Shown here one piece after another: positions 50,702 through 59,228 of a DNA stretch of 64,000 bases (the first letter of the stretch is position 1; each line of letters opens with the position of its first letter). This DNA is from Streptomyces microflavus (lineage in GTDB: Bacteria > Actinomycetota > Actinomycetes > Streptomycetales > Streptomycetaceae): positions 124,001 through 188,000 of the forward strand of contig NZ_BMUG01000003.1 of assembly GCF_014650075.1 (NCBI RefSeq), in the 5' to 3' direction. A program made the translations under genes and the position numbers. The notes under the pieces are model-generated. The model had not been told where the DNA came from. It made no database searches and saw nothing but the letters and a program-made list of their open reading frames with translations.

Positions 50702-51981
50702 CAGTTGGTCCTCCATACGGCGATGCGCCAGCGCGTGATCCAGCCGGTCAGCAGACCCGCGACCAGTCCGGTGAGGACGAGGACGCCGAGCAGCCACCAG
50801 CCGCGGCCGAGCCCGAAGGCCGCCACGTCGGACGCCTGGTCAGGTCCGTCCACGAGGTCCACGGTCAGCTCGACCGGCAGTCCGGGGGTCCGCTTCACGG
50901 ATGCGGGCGCGGAGAAGGCGTTGGAGAGCTGGAGGCAGACGGTCTCGGCGGCGGGCTTGCCGCTGCCGTCGTCGCCGTCCTCGATCTCGGGGCTCGGGTA
51001 GCGCAGGCCGGAGGAGATCACATCCGTACGTCCGGTGCCGGACTCCGAGCCCCGGACGATCTCGCGCCCGTGGACCGTCACCGCGCGCAGCAGTACGCCG
51101 TAGTCGTTGTCGACGGCGCGGTCCGCCGCCACGCTCACCGAGGCGCGCAACTCCTGACCGGGCAGCACATCGACCCGGTACCAGCGGTGTTCGCCGATCT
51201 TCTCGCGGTCGGTGTAGAGGCCCGGCTCCAGCTTGGGCGCGGCGGAGCAGCTGCCCGCTCCCTCGGTCGCCACCGGGGTGATGACCGGCTCGGCCGCCCG
51301 GTCCACCAACTGCGTGACACGGCGGGAGAGTTCGTCCTTGTGCTGGACGGCCGTGTACGTGCCGCCGGTGGCCTCGGCGATGCAGGTGAGCTGCTGGCGG
51401 ATCTTGGCGTTGGGCACCAGACCGAGGGTGTCGATGACCAGATGGGTGCCGCGCGCGGCGATCTCGCGGGCCACCTCGCACGGGTCGAGCGGACCGCAGG
51501 TGTCCTCGCCGTCCGTGATGAGGACGATCCGGCGGGTGGCCTCGCCGCCTTCGAGGTCGTCGGCCGCGCCGAGCAGCGCCGGGCCGATCGGGGTCCAGCC
51601 GGTGGGGGCGAGGGTGGCGACGGCGGTCTTGGCCTCGGTGCGGTCCAGCGGGCCGACCGGGTAGAGCTGCTTGGTGTCCTTGCAGCCGACCTTGCGGTCG
51701 TCGCCCGGGTAGTCGGCGCCGAGCGTGCGGATGCCGAGGTGGACCTCTTCGGGCACCGCGTCCAGGACGTCGTTGAACGCCTGCTTGGCGGCGTTCATCC
51801 GGGACTGGCCGTCGATGTCGCGGGTGCGCATGGAGCCGCTGACATCGAGGACCAGCTCGACCTTGGGGGCGGGGGTGGCCGGTGGTTCGTCGGCGGCTGC
51901 GGGGAGCACGGAGCCGAGCCCGGCGGCCAGGGTGGCCAGCGCTATGCACACCCCGGCCGTCAGCCGATTTCTTGTGATCAT
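50701..51981 (-). CDS. Secreted VWA-domain protein with C-terminal membrane helix
   Basis: A 426-residue surface protein. Signal peptide at about 1-30; VWA domain from about 38 to 225 with a complete adhesion-site motif DVSGSM (near residue 46) and LITDGEDTCG; a second extracellular domain (about 245-385) with SPEIEDGDDG and paired Cys; a C-terminal helix (LLGVLVLTGLVAGLLTG) and short basic tail. It likely binds a protein or metal outside the cell. ATG 51981 is the start. The stop overlaps the following secreted-protein gene. The two genes form one unit and are separate from xylB upstream. Confidence 0.88.
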   Translation of the reverse strand: MITRNRLTAGVCIALATLAAGLGSVLPAAADEPPATPAPKVELVLDVSGSMRTRDIDGQSRMNAAKQAFNDVLDAVPEEVHLGIRTLGADYPGDDRKVGCKDTKQLYPVGPLDRTEAKTAVATLAPTGWTPIGPALLGAADDLEGGEATRRIVLITDGEDTCGPLDPCEVAREIAARGTHLVIDTLGLVPNAKIRQQLTCIAEATGGTYTAVQHKDELSRRVTQLVDRAAEPVITPVATEGAGSCSAAPKLEPGLYTDREKIGEHRWYRVDVLPGQELRASVSVAADRAVDNDYGVLLRAVTVHGREIVRGSESGTGRTDVISSGLRYPSPEIEDGDDGSGKPAAETVCLQLSNAFSAPASVKRTPGLPVELTVDLVDGPDQASDVAAFGLGRGWWLLGVLVLTGLVAGLLTGWITRWRIAVWRTN

Positions 51982-52051
51982 CGCCGGATCTTATGGAAAA
52001 TCAGTTCGTATTCCCAACCGGGGCCGCCAACGGCCGTCTCCGGCTCATCCG

Positions 52052-53533
52052 TCAGCCTCCGAGCAGCGGTTCCGAGGCGCGGTCCAGCACCGAGGCGACC
52101 CGCTGCCAGGTCTCCATGTCCCGCTCCTGGGCGTCGAGTTGACTGCCCGTTGTGCCCGCACCCCAGGAGGTCGCCAGGGCCACGGGGTCCCCGCCGCCCG
52201 CGGCGGACGCGGCGAGCGCGGCCGCCCCGAGGGCGACCAGCTCGCCGCCCGCCGGGATGACGAGCGGGCGTCCGGAGAGCCGGCGGACCGTCTCCACCCA
52301 GCCGCGCCCCTGCGCCCCGCCGCCGATCAGCCGCAGCGGGCGGGAGGCGACCTCGGGGGCGTCGGGGTCCAGGCCGCAGGCCCGTAGAAGCGTGTCCAGC
52401 GCCCGCAGGACGGTGACGGCCGCGCCCTCGTAGGCGGCGCCGAGCAGTTGCTGCGGGGTGGTGTCGTGGCGCAGGCCGGTGAGGAGCCCCGACGCGGTGG
52501 GCAGGTCGGGGGTGCGTTCGCCGTCGAGGTACGGGAGGAGTACGGCTTCGCCGCCGGGGGCCGTGTCCTCGCGGTGCAGGCCGAGCAGGGAGGCGACCTT
52601 GTCCACGGCGAGGGTGCAGTTGAGGGTGCAGGCCAGGGGGAGGTACGTACCGTCGGCGGCGGCGAACCCGGAGAGCGCGGAGTCGGTGGAGCGGGTGAGG
52701 GAGGCGGCGAAGACGACGCCCGAGGTGCCGAGGGAGAGGACCGGGTGGTCCAGCAGCCCGGCGCCGCCGAGACCGAGGCCCACGGCAGCGCTCATGTTGT
52801 CCCCGGTCCCCGCCGCGACCGCGATGCCGGGCGGCAGCCCCAGCGCCTCGGCCGCCGCGTCGGTGAGCGAGCCGATCCTGGCCGCCCCGGTGGGCGCGAC
52901 CTCGGGGAGGAGTGCCGGGTCCAGGCCGAGCAGGTCCAGCAGTACGGGGTCGTAGGCGCCGGTGGCGGTGGCGTACCAGCCGGTGCCGGAGGCGTCCCCG
53001 GGGTCGGTCGCGGCGACGCCCGCGAGCCGCTCGGTGAGGAAGTCGTGCGGCAGCCGTACCCCCACGGCGGCCTTCGCCGCGTCGGGGTCGTTCTCGCGCA
53101 GCCACTGCCACTTGGAGGCGGTGATCGAGGCGACCGGCACGGAACCGGTCCGCGCGGTCCAGGCGTCGGGCCCGCCGAGCCCGGCGGTGAGGGCGGCGGC
53201 CTGCGGGGCGGATCGGGTGTCGTTCCACAGCAGGGCGGGCCGCAGCGGACGGCCCGTACGGTCCAGCACGACGAGCCCGTGCTGCTGTCCGGCCACCGCG
53301 ATCCCGGTGACCGAGCGGGCGGGCAGCCCCGACTCCTTCAGTCCGGCCGCCACCGCGTCGCCCAGCGCCCGCCACCAGACCTCCGGGTCGCTCTCCCGGG
53401 CGCCGCCCTCCCCGGTGACGACGTGCGGGGCGCGCCCCACGGCGAGCTGTTCGCCGGTCACGGCGTCGATCACGGCGGCCTTGGTGGACTGGGTGGAGCT
53501 GTCCACGCCGATGACGACGGTACGGGACGACAT
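52052..53533 (-). CDS. xylB: Xylulokinase
   Basis: A 493-residue FGGY-family sugar kinase that converts xylulose to xylulose-5-phosphate. Phosphate-1 region is [13 protein letters not shown] (residues 7-19), the substrate site [12 protein letters not shown], and the later [11 protein letters not shown] and [11 protein letters not shown] are the usual ATP-binding elements. ATG 53533 follows AAAGAGG; a longer reading to 53659 runs over the promoter. It is divergent from xylA. Length matches bacterial XylB. Confidence 0.95.
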   Translation of the reverse strand: MSSRTVVIGVDSSTQSTKAAVIDAVTGEQLAVGRAPHVVTGEGGARESDPEVWWRALGDAVAAGLKESGLPARSVTGIAVAGQQHGLVVLDRTGRPLRPALLWNDTRSAPQAAALTAGLGGPDAWTARTGSVPVASITASKWQWLRENDPDAAKAAVGVRLPHDFLTERLAGVAATDPGDASGTGWYATATGAYDPVLLDLLGLDPALLPEVAPTGAARIGSLTDAAAEALGLPPGIAVAAGTGDNMSAAVGLGLGGAGLLDHPVLSLGTSGVVFAASLTRSTDSALSGFAAADGTYLPLACTLNCTLAVDKVASLLGLHREDTAPGGEAVLLPYLDGERTPDLPTASGLLTGLRHDTTPQQLLGAAYEGAAVTVLRALDTLLRACGLDPDAPEVASRPLRLIGGGAQGRGWVETVRRLSGRPLVIPAGGELVALGAAALAASAAGGGDPVALATSWGAGTTGSQLDAQERDMETWQRVASVLDRASEPLLGG

Positions 53534-53778
53534 GGGCGGCCTCTTTCGGCTGGCGGAGTGGGGCTCATGCTCTTGCGGCGGGTGGGGCTCATTCGGCTGT
53601 ACCGCGAACAAATTACGTGATCCACGGCCCGGGGAACAGGCCTCCGGCGGACTCGCCACCGACCAGGGGGTTACGCCGGACGGGGACCGTGTGCATGATT
53701 AGTCATGACACTGAACAAATAGGGGTGCCGGGCCTGTGGCCCCGGCTCCCGACGGCAGGCGAAGGCGGTCGGACGACG
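53534..53778. promoter_or_regulatory. Divergent xylB-xylA control region
   Basis: This 245-base gap holds no gene. GAACAAAT occurs twice, at 53606-53613 and 53713-53720, one near each start. AACAAA is close to the half-site seen in XylR operators of the ROK family, so these are candidate sites for the regulator at 54989. An additional small palindrome (AGTCATGACA, 53701) lies by the second site. No standard promoter boxes are convincing. Confidence 0.4.
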
Positions 53779-54945
53779 ATGACGGAACGCTTCACCCCCA
53801 CCCCCGAGGACAAGTTCAGCTTCGGCCTGTGGACCGTGGGCTGGCAGGGCCGGGACCCCTTCGGCGACGCCACGCGCGCGGCCATCGACCCCGTCGAGTC
53901 CGTACAGCGGCTCGCCGAGCTGGGCGCCTGGGGCGTGACCTTCCACGACGACGACCTGATCCCCTTCGGCTCGACCGACACCGAGCGCGAGGCCGTCGTC
54001 AAGCGGTTCCGGCAGGCGGTCGACGCCAGCGGTCTCGTCGTCCCCATGGTGACGACGAACCTCTTCACCCACCCGGTCTTCAAGGACGGCGGGTTCACCG
54101 CCAACGACCGGGACGTACGCCGTTACGCGCTCCGCAAGACCCTGCGCAACATCGACCTCGCCGTCGAACTCGGCGCCACCACCTTCGTCGCCTGGGGCGG
54201 CCGCGAGGGGGCGGAGTCCGGCGGGGCCAAGGACGTACGCCTCGCCCTGCACCGGATGAAGGAGGCCTTCGACCTGCTGGGGGAGTACGTCACCGAGCAG
54301 GGTTACGACCTCCGCTTCGCCATCGAGCCCAAGCCGAACGAGCCGCGCGGCGACATCCTGCTGCCCACCATCGGCCACGCACTCGCCTTCATCGAGCGGC
54401 TGGAGCGCCCCGAACTGGTCGGCGTGAACCCGGAGACCGGGCACGAGCAGATGGCCGGGCTCAACTTCCCGCACGGCATCGCCCAGGCGATGTGGGCGGA
54501 CAAGCTCTTCCACATCGACCTCAACGGCCAGTCCGGCATCAAGTACGACCAGGACCTCCGCTTCGGCGCGGGCGACCTGCGCCAGGCGTTCTGGCTTGTC
54601 GACCTGCTGGAGAGCGGCTACGAGGGCCCGCGCCACTTCGACTTCAAGCCCCCGCGCACCGAGGACTACGACGGCGTCTGGGCCTCGGCGGCCGGCTGTA
54701 TGCGCAACTACCTGATCCTCAAGGAGCGCGCAGCGGCCTTCCGCGCCGACCCCGAGGTGCGGGCGGCGCTCCGGGCCTCCCGCCTGGACGAACTGGCACG
54801 CCCCACCGCCGGGGACGGCCTCGCGGGACTGCTCGCCGACCGCACGGCGTACGAGGAGTTCGACGTGGACGCCGCCGCCGAGCGCGGGATGGCCTTCGAG
54901 GCCCTGGACCAGCTGGCCATGGACCACCTGCTCGCGGTGCGCTGA
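53779..54945 (+). CDS. xylA: Xylose isomerase
   Basis: A 388-residue class I xylose isomerase (D-xylose to D-xylulose; also glucose to fructose). The actinobacterial family start [23 protein letters not shown] is recognised. Catalytic His56 and Asp59 lie in TFHDDDL (family His54/Asp57), and metal ligands in [20 protein letters not shown] and the late [16 protein letters not shown] 53779 has GGCGAAGGCGG upstream; the frame stays open further up but includes promoter DNA. It feeds XylB, encoded on the other strand. Confidence 0.96.
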   Translation: MTERFTPTPEDKFSFGLWTVGWQGRDPFGDATRAAIDPVESVQRLAELGAWGVTFHDDDLIPFGSTDTEREAVVKRFRQAVDASGLVVPMVTTNLFTHPVFKDGGFTANDRDVRRYALRKTLRNIDLAVELGATTFVAWGGREGAESGGAKDVRLALHRMKEAFDLLGEYVTEQGYDLRFAIEPKPNEPRGDILLPTIGHALAFIERLERPELVGVNPETGHEQMAGLNFPHGIAQAMWADKLFHIDLNGQSGIKYDQDLRFGAGDLRQAFWLVDLLESGYEGPRHFDFKPPRTEDYDGVWASAAGCMRNYLILKERAAAFRADPEVRAALRASRLDELARPTAGDGLAGLLADRTAYEEFDVDAAAERGMAFEALDQLAMDHLLAVR

Positions 54946-54952
54946 CCCGGCC

Positions 54953-54993
54953 GGTGAGCCGTGGGGGCAGGCCGTCCCGCTCCCCGGCTCACC
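54953..54993. terminator. Possible terminator between xylA and the ROK gene
   Basis: GGTGAGCCG (54953-54961) pairs perfectly with CGGCTCACC (54985-54993), loop of 23; it overlaps the stop region of the ROK gene. It is a weak call because of the long loop. Confidence 0.45.
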
Positions 54994-56236
54994 CCCCGGA
55001 CGGCTCCGCGTACGCCACCGGGTCGTCCAGCACGTCCTGCACCACCAGCGCCGCCGCGCCCCGCGCCGCGTCCCCCGCCACCGACGACGCGCGGAGCCGG
55101 CCGCTGCCCGGGGACCAGAGCCCCGACACCACCCGGCCGGTCAGCTCCTCGTCGGCGGGCGGCGACAGCCACGGCATCAGGCCCCGGTAGATCCCGCCGA
55201 GCACCACCGCGTCCGGGTCGACCAGGTTCACCGCCCCCGACACCACCCTGCCCAGCATCCGGCCCGCGTCGGCGATCGCCGCCACCGCACGCCGGTCCCC
55301 GGCCCGGGCGCGCCGCTCCAGTTCCAGTACTCCGGCGCCGCCCCCGGCGCCCTCGATCCCGGCCGCCCGCAGGAGCGCGGTCTGCCCGGCGTACTGCTCC
55401 AGGCAGCCCCGGGACCCGCACCGGCACTCCGGCCCCTCCGGGTCCACCACCACATGCCCGATCTCCCCGGCGAACCCGTGCGCACCGCGCAGCAGTTCGC
55501 CGCCCAGCACGAGCGCCCCGCCGACCCCGATCTCACCGGTCAGATACAGGAAGCTGCGTACGTCACCGAGGCCGCCGAACCACAGCTCGGCCAGCGCCGC
55601 GAGATTGGCCTCGTTCTCCGAGGCGACCGGCAGCACCCCCTGCCCGGGGCGGAGCGCGGCGAGCGCGTCGGCGAACAGATCCTGCGCCGGGACCTCGTTC
55701 CAGCCGAGGTTGGGCGCCTGCCGCACCGCTCCGCCGGAGACCAGTCCGGGCAGCGCCAGCGCGGCGCCCACCGGGCGCAGCTCCTGCTCGCGCGCCGAGT
55801 CCAGGGTCCGCGCGGCGATCGCGGCCGCGCGGGCGAGGACCTCCCCGGCGGGTGCGCCCCGGTTGTCCAGGTGCTCGGTCTGCCGGACCCGGCCGGTACC
55901 CGCCAGGTCGACGACGCAGACGGAGACGTAATCGATGTTGATCTCCACGCCGAGGCCGGCGGGGCCGGTGCGGGCCACCTTGAGCGCGGTGCCGGGGCGC
56001 CCGGCCTGCCCGCTGAACGTCTTGCCCGACTCGGTGAGGAACCCGCTGTCCATGAGCTGCTCGACCAGCGAGGAGACCGCGGCGCGGGTCAGTCCGACCC
56101 GGGCGGCCACCCCGGCGCGGGTCGCCTCCCCGCTCTCGCCCTCGTCCCGCACGGCTCGCAGTACCAGGCTCAGATTGTGCCGTCGCACGGTGTCCTTGTC
56201 GGCCTTGGGCCCCAGCGGAGTGAGGATGCTCTTCAT
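54989..56236 (-). CDS. xylR: ROK-family xylose repressor (XylR type)
   Basis: A 415-residue regulator. The N-terminal helix-turn-helix is at about 35-75 (GVAARVGLTRAAVSSLVEQL), followed by the ROK sugar-binding domain with ALALPGLVSGG, GGLGDVRSFLYLTGEIGVGG, the cysteine/metal motif CRCGSRGCLEQYAG and the start of the kinase-like fold. It faces xylA tail to tail and probably represses xylA and xylB until xylose binds. Symbol assigned from position; other ROK regulators are possible. ATG 56236. Confidence 0.88.
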   Translation of the reverse strand: MKSILTPLGPKADKDTVRRHNLSLVLRAVRDEGESGEATRAGVAARVGLTRAAVSSLVEQLMDSGFLTESGKTFSGQAGRPGTALKVARTGPAGLGVEINIDYVSVCVVDLAGTGRVRQTEHLDNRGAPAGEVLARAAAIAARTLDSAREQELRPVGAALALPGLVSGGAVRQAPNLGWNEVPAQDLFADALAALRPGQGVLPVASENEANLAALAELWFGGLGDVRSFLYLTGEIGVGGALVLGGELLRGAHGFAGEIGHVVVDPEGPECRCGSRGCLEQYAGQTALLRAAGIEGAGGGAGVLELERRARAGDRRAVAAIADAGRMLGRVVSGAVNLVDPDAVVLGGIYRGLMPWLSPPADEELTGRVVSGLWSPGSGRLRASSVAGDAARGAAALVVQDVLDDPVAYAEPSGG

Positions 56237-56288
56237 ATCGTCGCCGAGCCTATGCGATGGCGGACGCCGTGGTCAGCACGGCGGAGGC

Positions 56289-56345
56289 GGCCCCTTCCGG
56301 TTCCGGGAATCCTCCGGTTCCGGAAAGGTCCCGGCGGAAGGGGCC
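56289..56345 (-). terminator. Terminator after the DUF305 gene set
   Basis: GGCCCCTTCC (56289-56298) pairs with GGAAGGGGCC (56336-56345); the loop region has two copies of TCCGGTTCCGG. It lies just after the DUF305 stop in the direction of transcription. Confidence 0.7.
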
Positions 56346-56353
56346 ACCCGTGC

Positions 56354-57010
56354 TCAGGGCTTCGCGCCCCGGGCCTTCAGCATGTCCGCCATCAGTCCGA
56401 TCTCGGACTGCTGGCCGCTGACCATGCCCTTCGCCAGATTGCGGATGACATCCGTCCCGGCGGCTTCGGCCCCGGCCCGCGCCATGTCCACACCGGCGCG
56501 GTGGTGCACGGTCATCAGCCGCAGGAAGAGCACCTCGGCCGCCTTGCCCTCGGCGGCCTCCAGCGCCGCCAGCTCGGCATCGGTGGCCATGCCCGGCATC
56601 AGCGAACCGTCGCCGGCCGGCTCGACGGCGTGTCCCATCCACGCCATCGGCGGCTTCGCCGAACTCTTGGGCAGGCCCCACATCTCCAGCCAGCCCAGCA
56701 TCATGCCGCGCTGGTTGGCCTGGGTGTTGATGATGTCGTACGCCAGGCGCCGAACGTCCTCGTCATCGGTGCGGTCGCGCACGATGAACGACATCTCCAC
56801 CGCCTGCTGATGGTGGATCGCCATGTCCCGGGCGAACCCCGCATCCGCGGACTCCTCCGCCGGAGCGGACAGCGCCGCCTTCGCGGAGGGGGACGCCGCG
56901 GACGGCGGCCCCACCATCAGCACCACCAGGCCCACCGCCAGCAGCAGCACGGCGGCGCCCGCGAGCACCATCCGGCGGGTGGAGGAGAACGGACTCGTCA
57001 CGGAGGTCAC
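56354..57010 (-). CDS. DUF305-domain exported protein
   Basis: A 218-residue protein with an N-terminal membrane helix (MVLAGAAVLLLAVGLVVLMVG), acting as signal or anchor, and a DUF305 domain with the His-rich pattern FARDMAIHHQQAVEMS (near residue 60) and LRLMTVHHRAGVDMA. The paired HH motifs and Met-rich segments suggest metal, possibly copper, binding (family hint; not proven). GTG start overlaps the DUF3105 stop (GTGA). Found with DUF3105 in many actinomycetes. Confidence 0.9.
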   Translation of the reverse strand: MTSVTSPFSSTRRMVLAGAAVLLLAVGLVVLMVGPPSAASPSAKAALSAPAEESADAGFARDMAIHHQQAVEMSFIVRDRTDDEDVRRLAYDIINTQANQRGMMLGWLEMWGLPKSSAKPPMAWMGHAVEPAGDGSLMPGMATDAELAALEAAEGKAAEVLFLRLMTVHHRAGVDMARAGAEAAGTDVIRNLAKGMVSGQQSEIGLMADMLKARGAKP

Positions 57011-57657
57011 TTGTCGAGTCCGCCGGTGCAGGCGGCACCGGGCTCAGGGGTCTGCGGGCCCTGGATGTACTTGGTCATGAACTGCGCGACCCGGTCGTCG
57101 GTGGCGTTCTTGACCGTGACCTGCTTGCCCCAGGCGCTGAGCATCAGCGGTTCCTTCTGGTCCTTGACGGGGCTGATGAAGGAGTACGGGGTGGACTTGA
57201 CCTTCTCCGTGAGGGCCTTGACGTCCGCCTCCGGGGCCTTGTCGTTGTACGTGATCCAGACCGCGCCGTGCTCCAGGGAGTGGACGGCGTTCTCCTTCGG
57301 TATCTCGGCCGTGTAGACGTCCGCGTTGCAGTTCATCCAGACCTGGTTGTGGTCGCCGCCGACGGGCGGGTTCATCGGGTAGTCGACCTTCTGGGCCACG
57401 TGCTCCCGGCCCAGGTCGTCCCAGCTGCGCTCACCGGTGACGGGGGAGGTCTTGGCCTGCTGCTCCTTCTCCTCCTTCTCGTTCGCCTGGGACATCAGGT
57501 AGCCGCCCCCGGCGACCAGCGCGGCGACCACGGCGACCGACGCGCTGATGGTGATGATGCGGACCCGGCGCTCACGGGCGCGCTCCTTGCGGCGGGCCTC
57601 TTCGAGCTTGGCGCGACGTGCGTTGGCGGGGGAGTTCTGGTTCTTGGCGGAAGCCAT
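57007..57657 (-). CDS. DUF3105-domain membrane protein
   Basis: A 216-residue protein. The basic N-terminus (RRAKLEEARRKERARERRVR) is followed by one membrane helix (ITISASVAVVAALVAGGGYL) and an extracytoplasmic DUF3105 domain with YPMNPPVGGDHNQVWMNCNADVY and AVHSLEHGAVWITYND; the His and Cys residues could bind metal. Coupled to the DUF305 gene (GTGA), so both probably act together outside the membrane. ATG 57657 with GAGGA upstream; the frame is open further but without a ribosome site. Confidence 0.88.
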   Translation of the reverse strand: MASAKNQNSPANARRAKLEEARRKERARERRVRIITISASVAVVAALVAGGGYLMSQANEKEEKEQQAKTSPVTGERSWDDLGREHVAQKVDYPMNPPVGGDHNQVWMNCNADVYTAEIPKENAVHSLEHGAVWITYNDKAPEADVKALTEKVKSTPYSFISPVKDQKEPLMLSAWGKQVTVKNATDDRVAQFMTKYIQGPQTPEPGAACTGGLDK

Positions 57658-57787
57658 GGAAGGTCCTCGTCGTTCAGCGGATGCGGGGGATGCAGACGGT
57701 CGTGCAGGAAAGCAAGGGAAAACAGGGCACACGGGCAGCCGCTCCCGGGCTCCGGCACGAGGCGCGGAGAGGGGAGCGGACCCGGCT

Positions 57788-58216
57788 CTAGATCCGTTGG
57801 ACCTGAAGACGCAGCTGATCGACGGAGTGGGCACCGTCGTGGGAGGGCCCCCGGATGGCGGCCGCCCCGGTGAGCGGGGCGACGGGCGCGAGGGCCACGG
57901 GGGAGGGGAGCGCCACGGGTGCGGACGACACCGGCAGCACGATGGCCGCCGAGTGGGTCGAGCCGCCGTGGCACGAGGTTCCGAGCCCCCGGTCCGCGGG
58001 GGTGGCCATGACAACCGGCTCGATGGTCAGGCCGGGCACCGGTGTCAGCGTCCGCACGGGGGCCGGAGCCTCCACCGTCACGGGCACGGCGGCGGCGGCC
58101 GAGGTGGTGACCGAGCAGCAGAAGAGCAGGGACAGCAGGGCGAACACCCAGCCCAGCGAGGTGGGCACACGAGAGCGGCACCGCTGCCGGTCGGTCCGAG
58201 CGCTCACCCTGGTCAT
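57788..58216 (-). CDS. Small exported hypothetical protein upstream of the DUF3105 set
   Basis: A 142-residue protein with a signal or single helix (LGWVFALLSLLFCCSVTTSA), then a Pro/Ala/Val-rich region with PVRTLTPVPGL and TSCHGGSTHSAAIVLP and a short conserved-looking end (VDQLRLQVQRI). No family recognised with certainty. It is on the same strand as DUF3105, 130 bases upstream, and may be its companion. ATG 58216. The coding call is moderate because the composition is simple. Confidence 0.65.
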   Translation of the reverse strand: MTRVSARTDRQRCRSRVPTSLGWVFALLSLLFCCSVTTSAAAAVPVTVEAPAPVRTLTPVPGLTIEPVVMATPADRGLGTSCHGGSTHSAAIVLPVSSAPVALPSPVALAPVAPLTGAAAIRGPSHDGAHSVDQLRLQVQRI

Positions 58217-58289
58217 GGCCCGTCATCGTAGTAGCTGCATGAAGATTCAAAGAATATGGGTCACCGATTCCGCGGGATAGTGTGCCTCA

Positions 58290-59117
58290 GTGACCACGCA
58301 ATCGAACATAGCCGCGGGCTGGTTCCCGGATCCTCATGGCGCACCCCAGTTGCTGCGCTACTGGGACGGCGCCCGCTGGACCGAGCACACGCATCCGGCC
58401 GACGGGCAGCAGACACCGGCCGCCGCGGGGATCCCCGCCCAGCAGGCCGCCCCTCAGCAGGCCGCCCCGCACCAGCAGGTCGCCCAGCAGCCCGCCGGTC
58501 AGCAGGCCGTCTCCGGTGGCTCGCTCTTCGACCAGCCGGTCCTGGTGGTGAACCAGAAGGCCAAGCTGATCGAGGTGACGAACGAGTACCGGGTGTTCGA
58601 CCAGCACGGTGCGACCGTCGGTTCGGTCGTCCAGGTCGGCCAGAGCGCGCTGCGCAAGGTGCTCCGCTTCGTCTCCAGCATCGACCAGTACCTGACGCAC
58701 CGGCTGGAGATCCGCGACGCGTACGGCCGGCCGCAGCTCCTGCTGACCCGCCCGGCGAAGTTCATCAAGTCCCGTGTCATCGTCCAGCGCCCGGACGGGC
58801 AGCCGGTCGGCGAGATCGTCCAGCAGAACGCGATCGGCAAGATCAATTTCGCGATGACGGCCGGGGGTGTGCAGATCGGCGCGATCAGGGCGGAGAACTG
58901 GCGCGCCTGGAACTTCGCGATCGTCGACCAGCACGGCACCGAGATCGCCCGGATCACCAAGACCTGGGAAGGCCTCGCGAAGACGATGTTCACGACGGCC
59001 GACAACTATGTGCTCCAGATCCACCAGCGGCTGCCCGAGCCGCTGCTCAGCCTCGTCGTGGCCACGGCCCTGACGGTGGACACCGCACTCAAGCAGGACG
59101 CCCGGGGCCTCGGCTGA
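58290..59117 (+). CDS. DUF2510 and phospholipid scramblase-like (LURP-one-related) protein
   Basis: A 275-residue protein. The N-terminus has a DUF2510 module (AAGWFPDPHGAPQLLRYWDG, ARWTEHTHP), common in actinobacterial membrane-associated proteins, then a Gln/Ala/Pro linker, then a scramblase-related beta-barrel fold (LFDQPVLVVNQKAKLIEVTN, VVQVGQSALRKVLRF, WRAWNFAIVDQHG). Function is unknown; lipid or membrane binding is plausible. GTG start at 58290. It is divergent from the minus-strand set and ends at a hairpin terminator. Confidence 0.88.
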   Translation: MTTQSNIAAGWFPDPHGAPQLLRYWDGARWTEHTHPADGQQTPAAAGIPAQQAAPQQAAPHQQVAQQPAGQQAVSGGSLFDQPVLVVNQKAKLIEVTNEYRVFDQHGATVGSVVQVGQSALRKVLRFVSSIDQYLTHRLEIRDAYGRPQLLLTRPAKFIKSRVIVQRPDGQPVGEIVQQNAIGKINFAMTAGGVQIGAIRAENWRAWNFAIVDQHGTEIARITKTWEGLAKTMFTTADNYVLQIHQRLPEPLLSLVVATALTVDTALKQDARGLG

Positions 59118-59135
59118 TCCGCGCACGCCCTCACG

Positions 59136-59165
59136 GCGCCGCCGCCTCTTCGGGGGTGGCGGCGC
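59136..59165 (+). terminator. Terminator after the scramblase-like gene
   Basis: An 11-bp stem (GCGCCGCCGCC with GGTGGCGGCGC, one wobble) and 8-base loop TCTTCGGG stands 18 bases after the stop. Confidence 0.75.
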
Positions 59166-59196
59166 TGTGCTGTCCGGGACCCCCGCCGCCAAAACG

Positions 59197-59219
59197 TTTA
59201 CAGGTGTAATACCTGTTAA
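59197..59219 (+). promoter_or_regulatory. Palindromic MarR-type operator within the FUSC/MarR promoter
   Basis: ACAGGT-N5-ACCTGT is a perfect inverted repeat (59200-59216) flanked by TTT and TAA. TTTACA (59197-59202) with TATATG (59222-59227) forms a promoter-like pair that the palindrome overlaps. Transcription would begin at or just before the GTG at 59229, making a leaderless message. The MarR gene in the same operon is the likely binder. Confidence 0.6.
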
Positions 59220-59228
59220 TGTATATGG

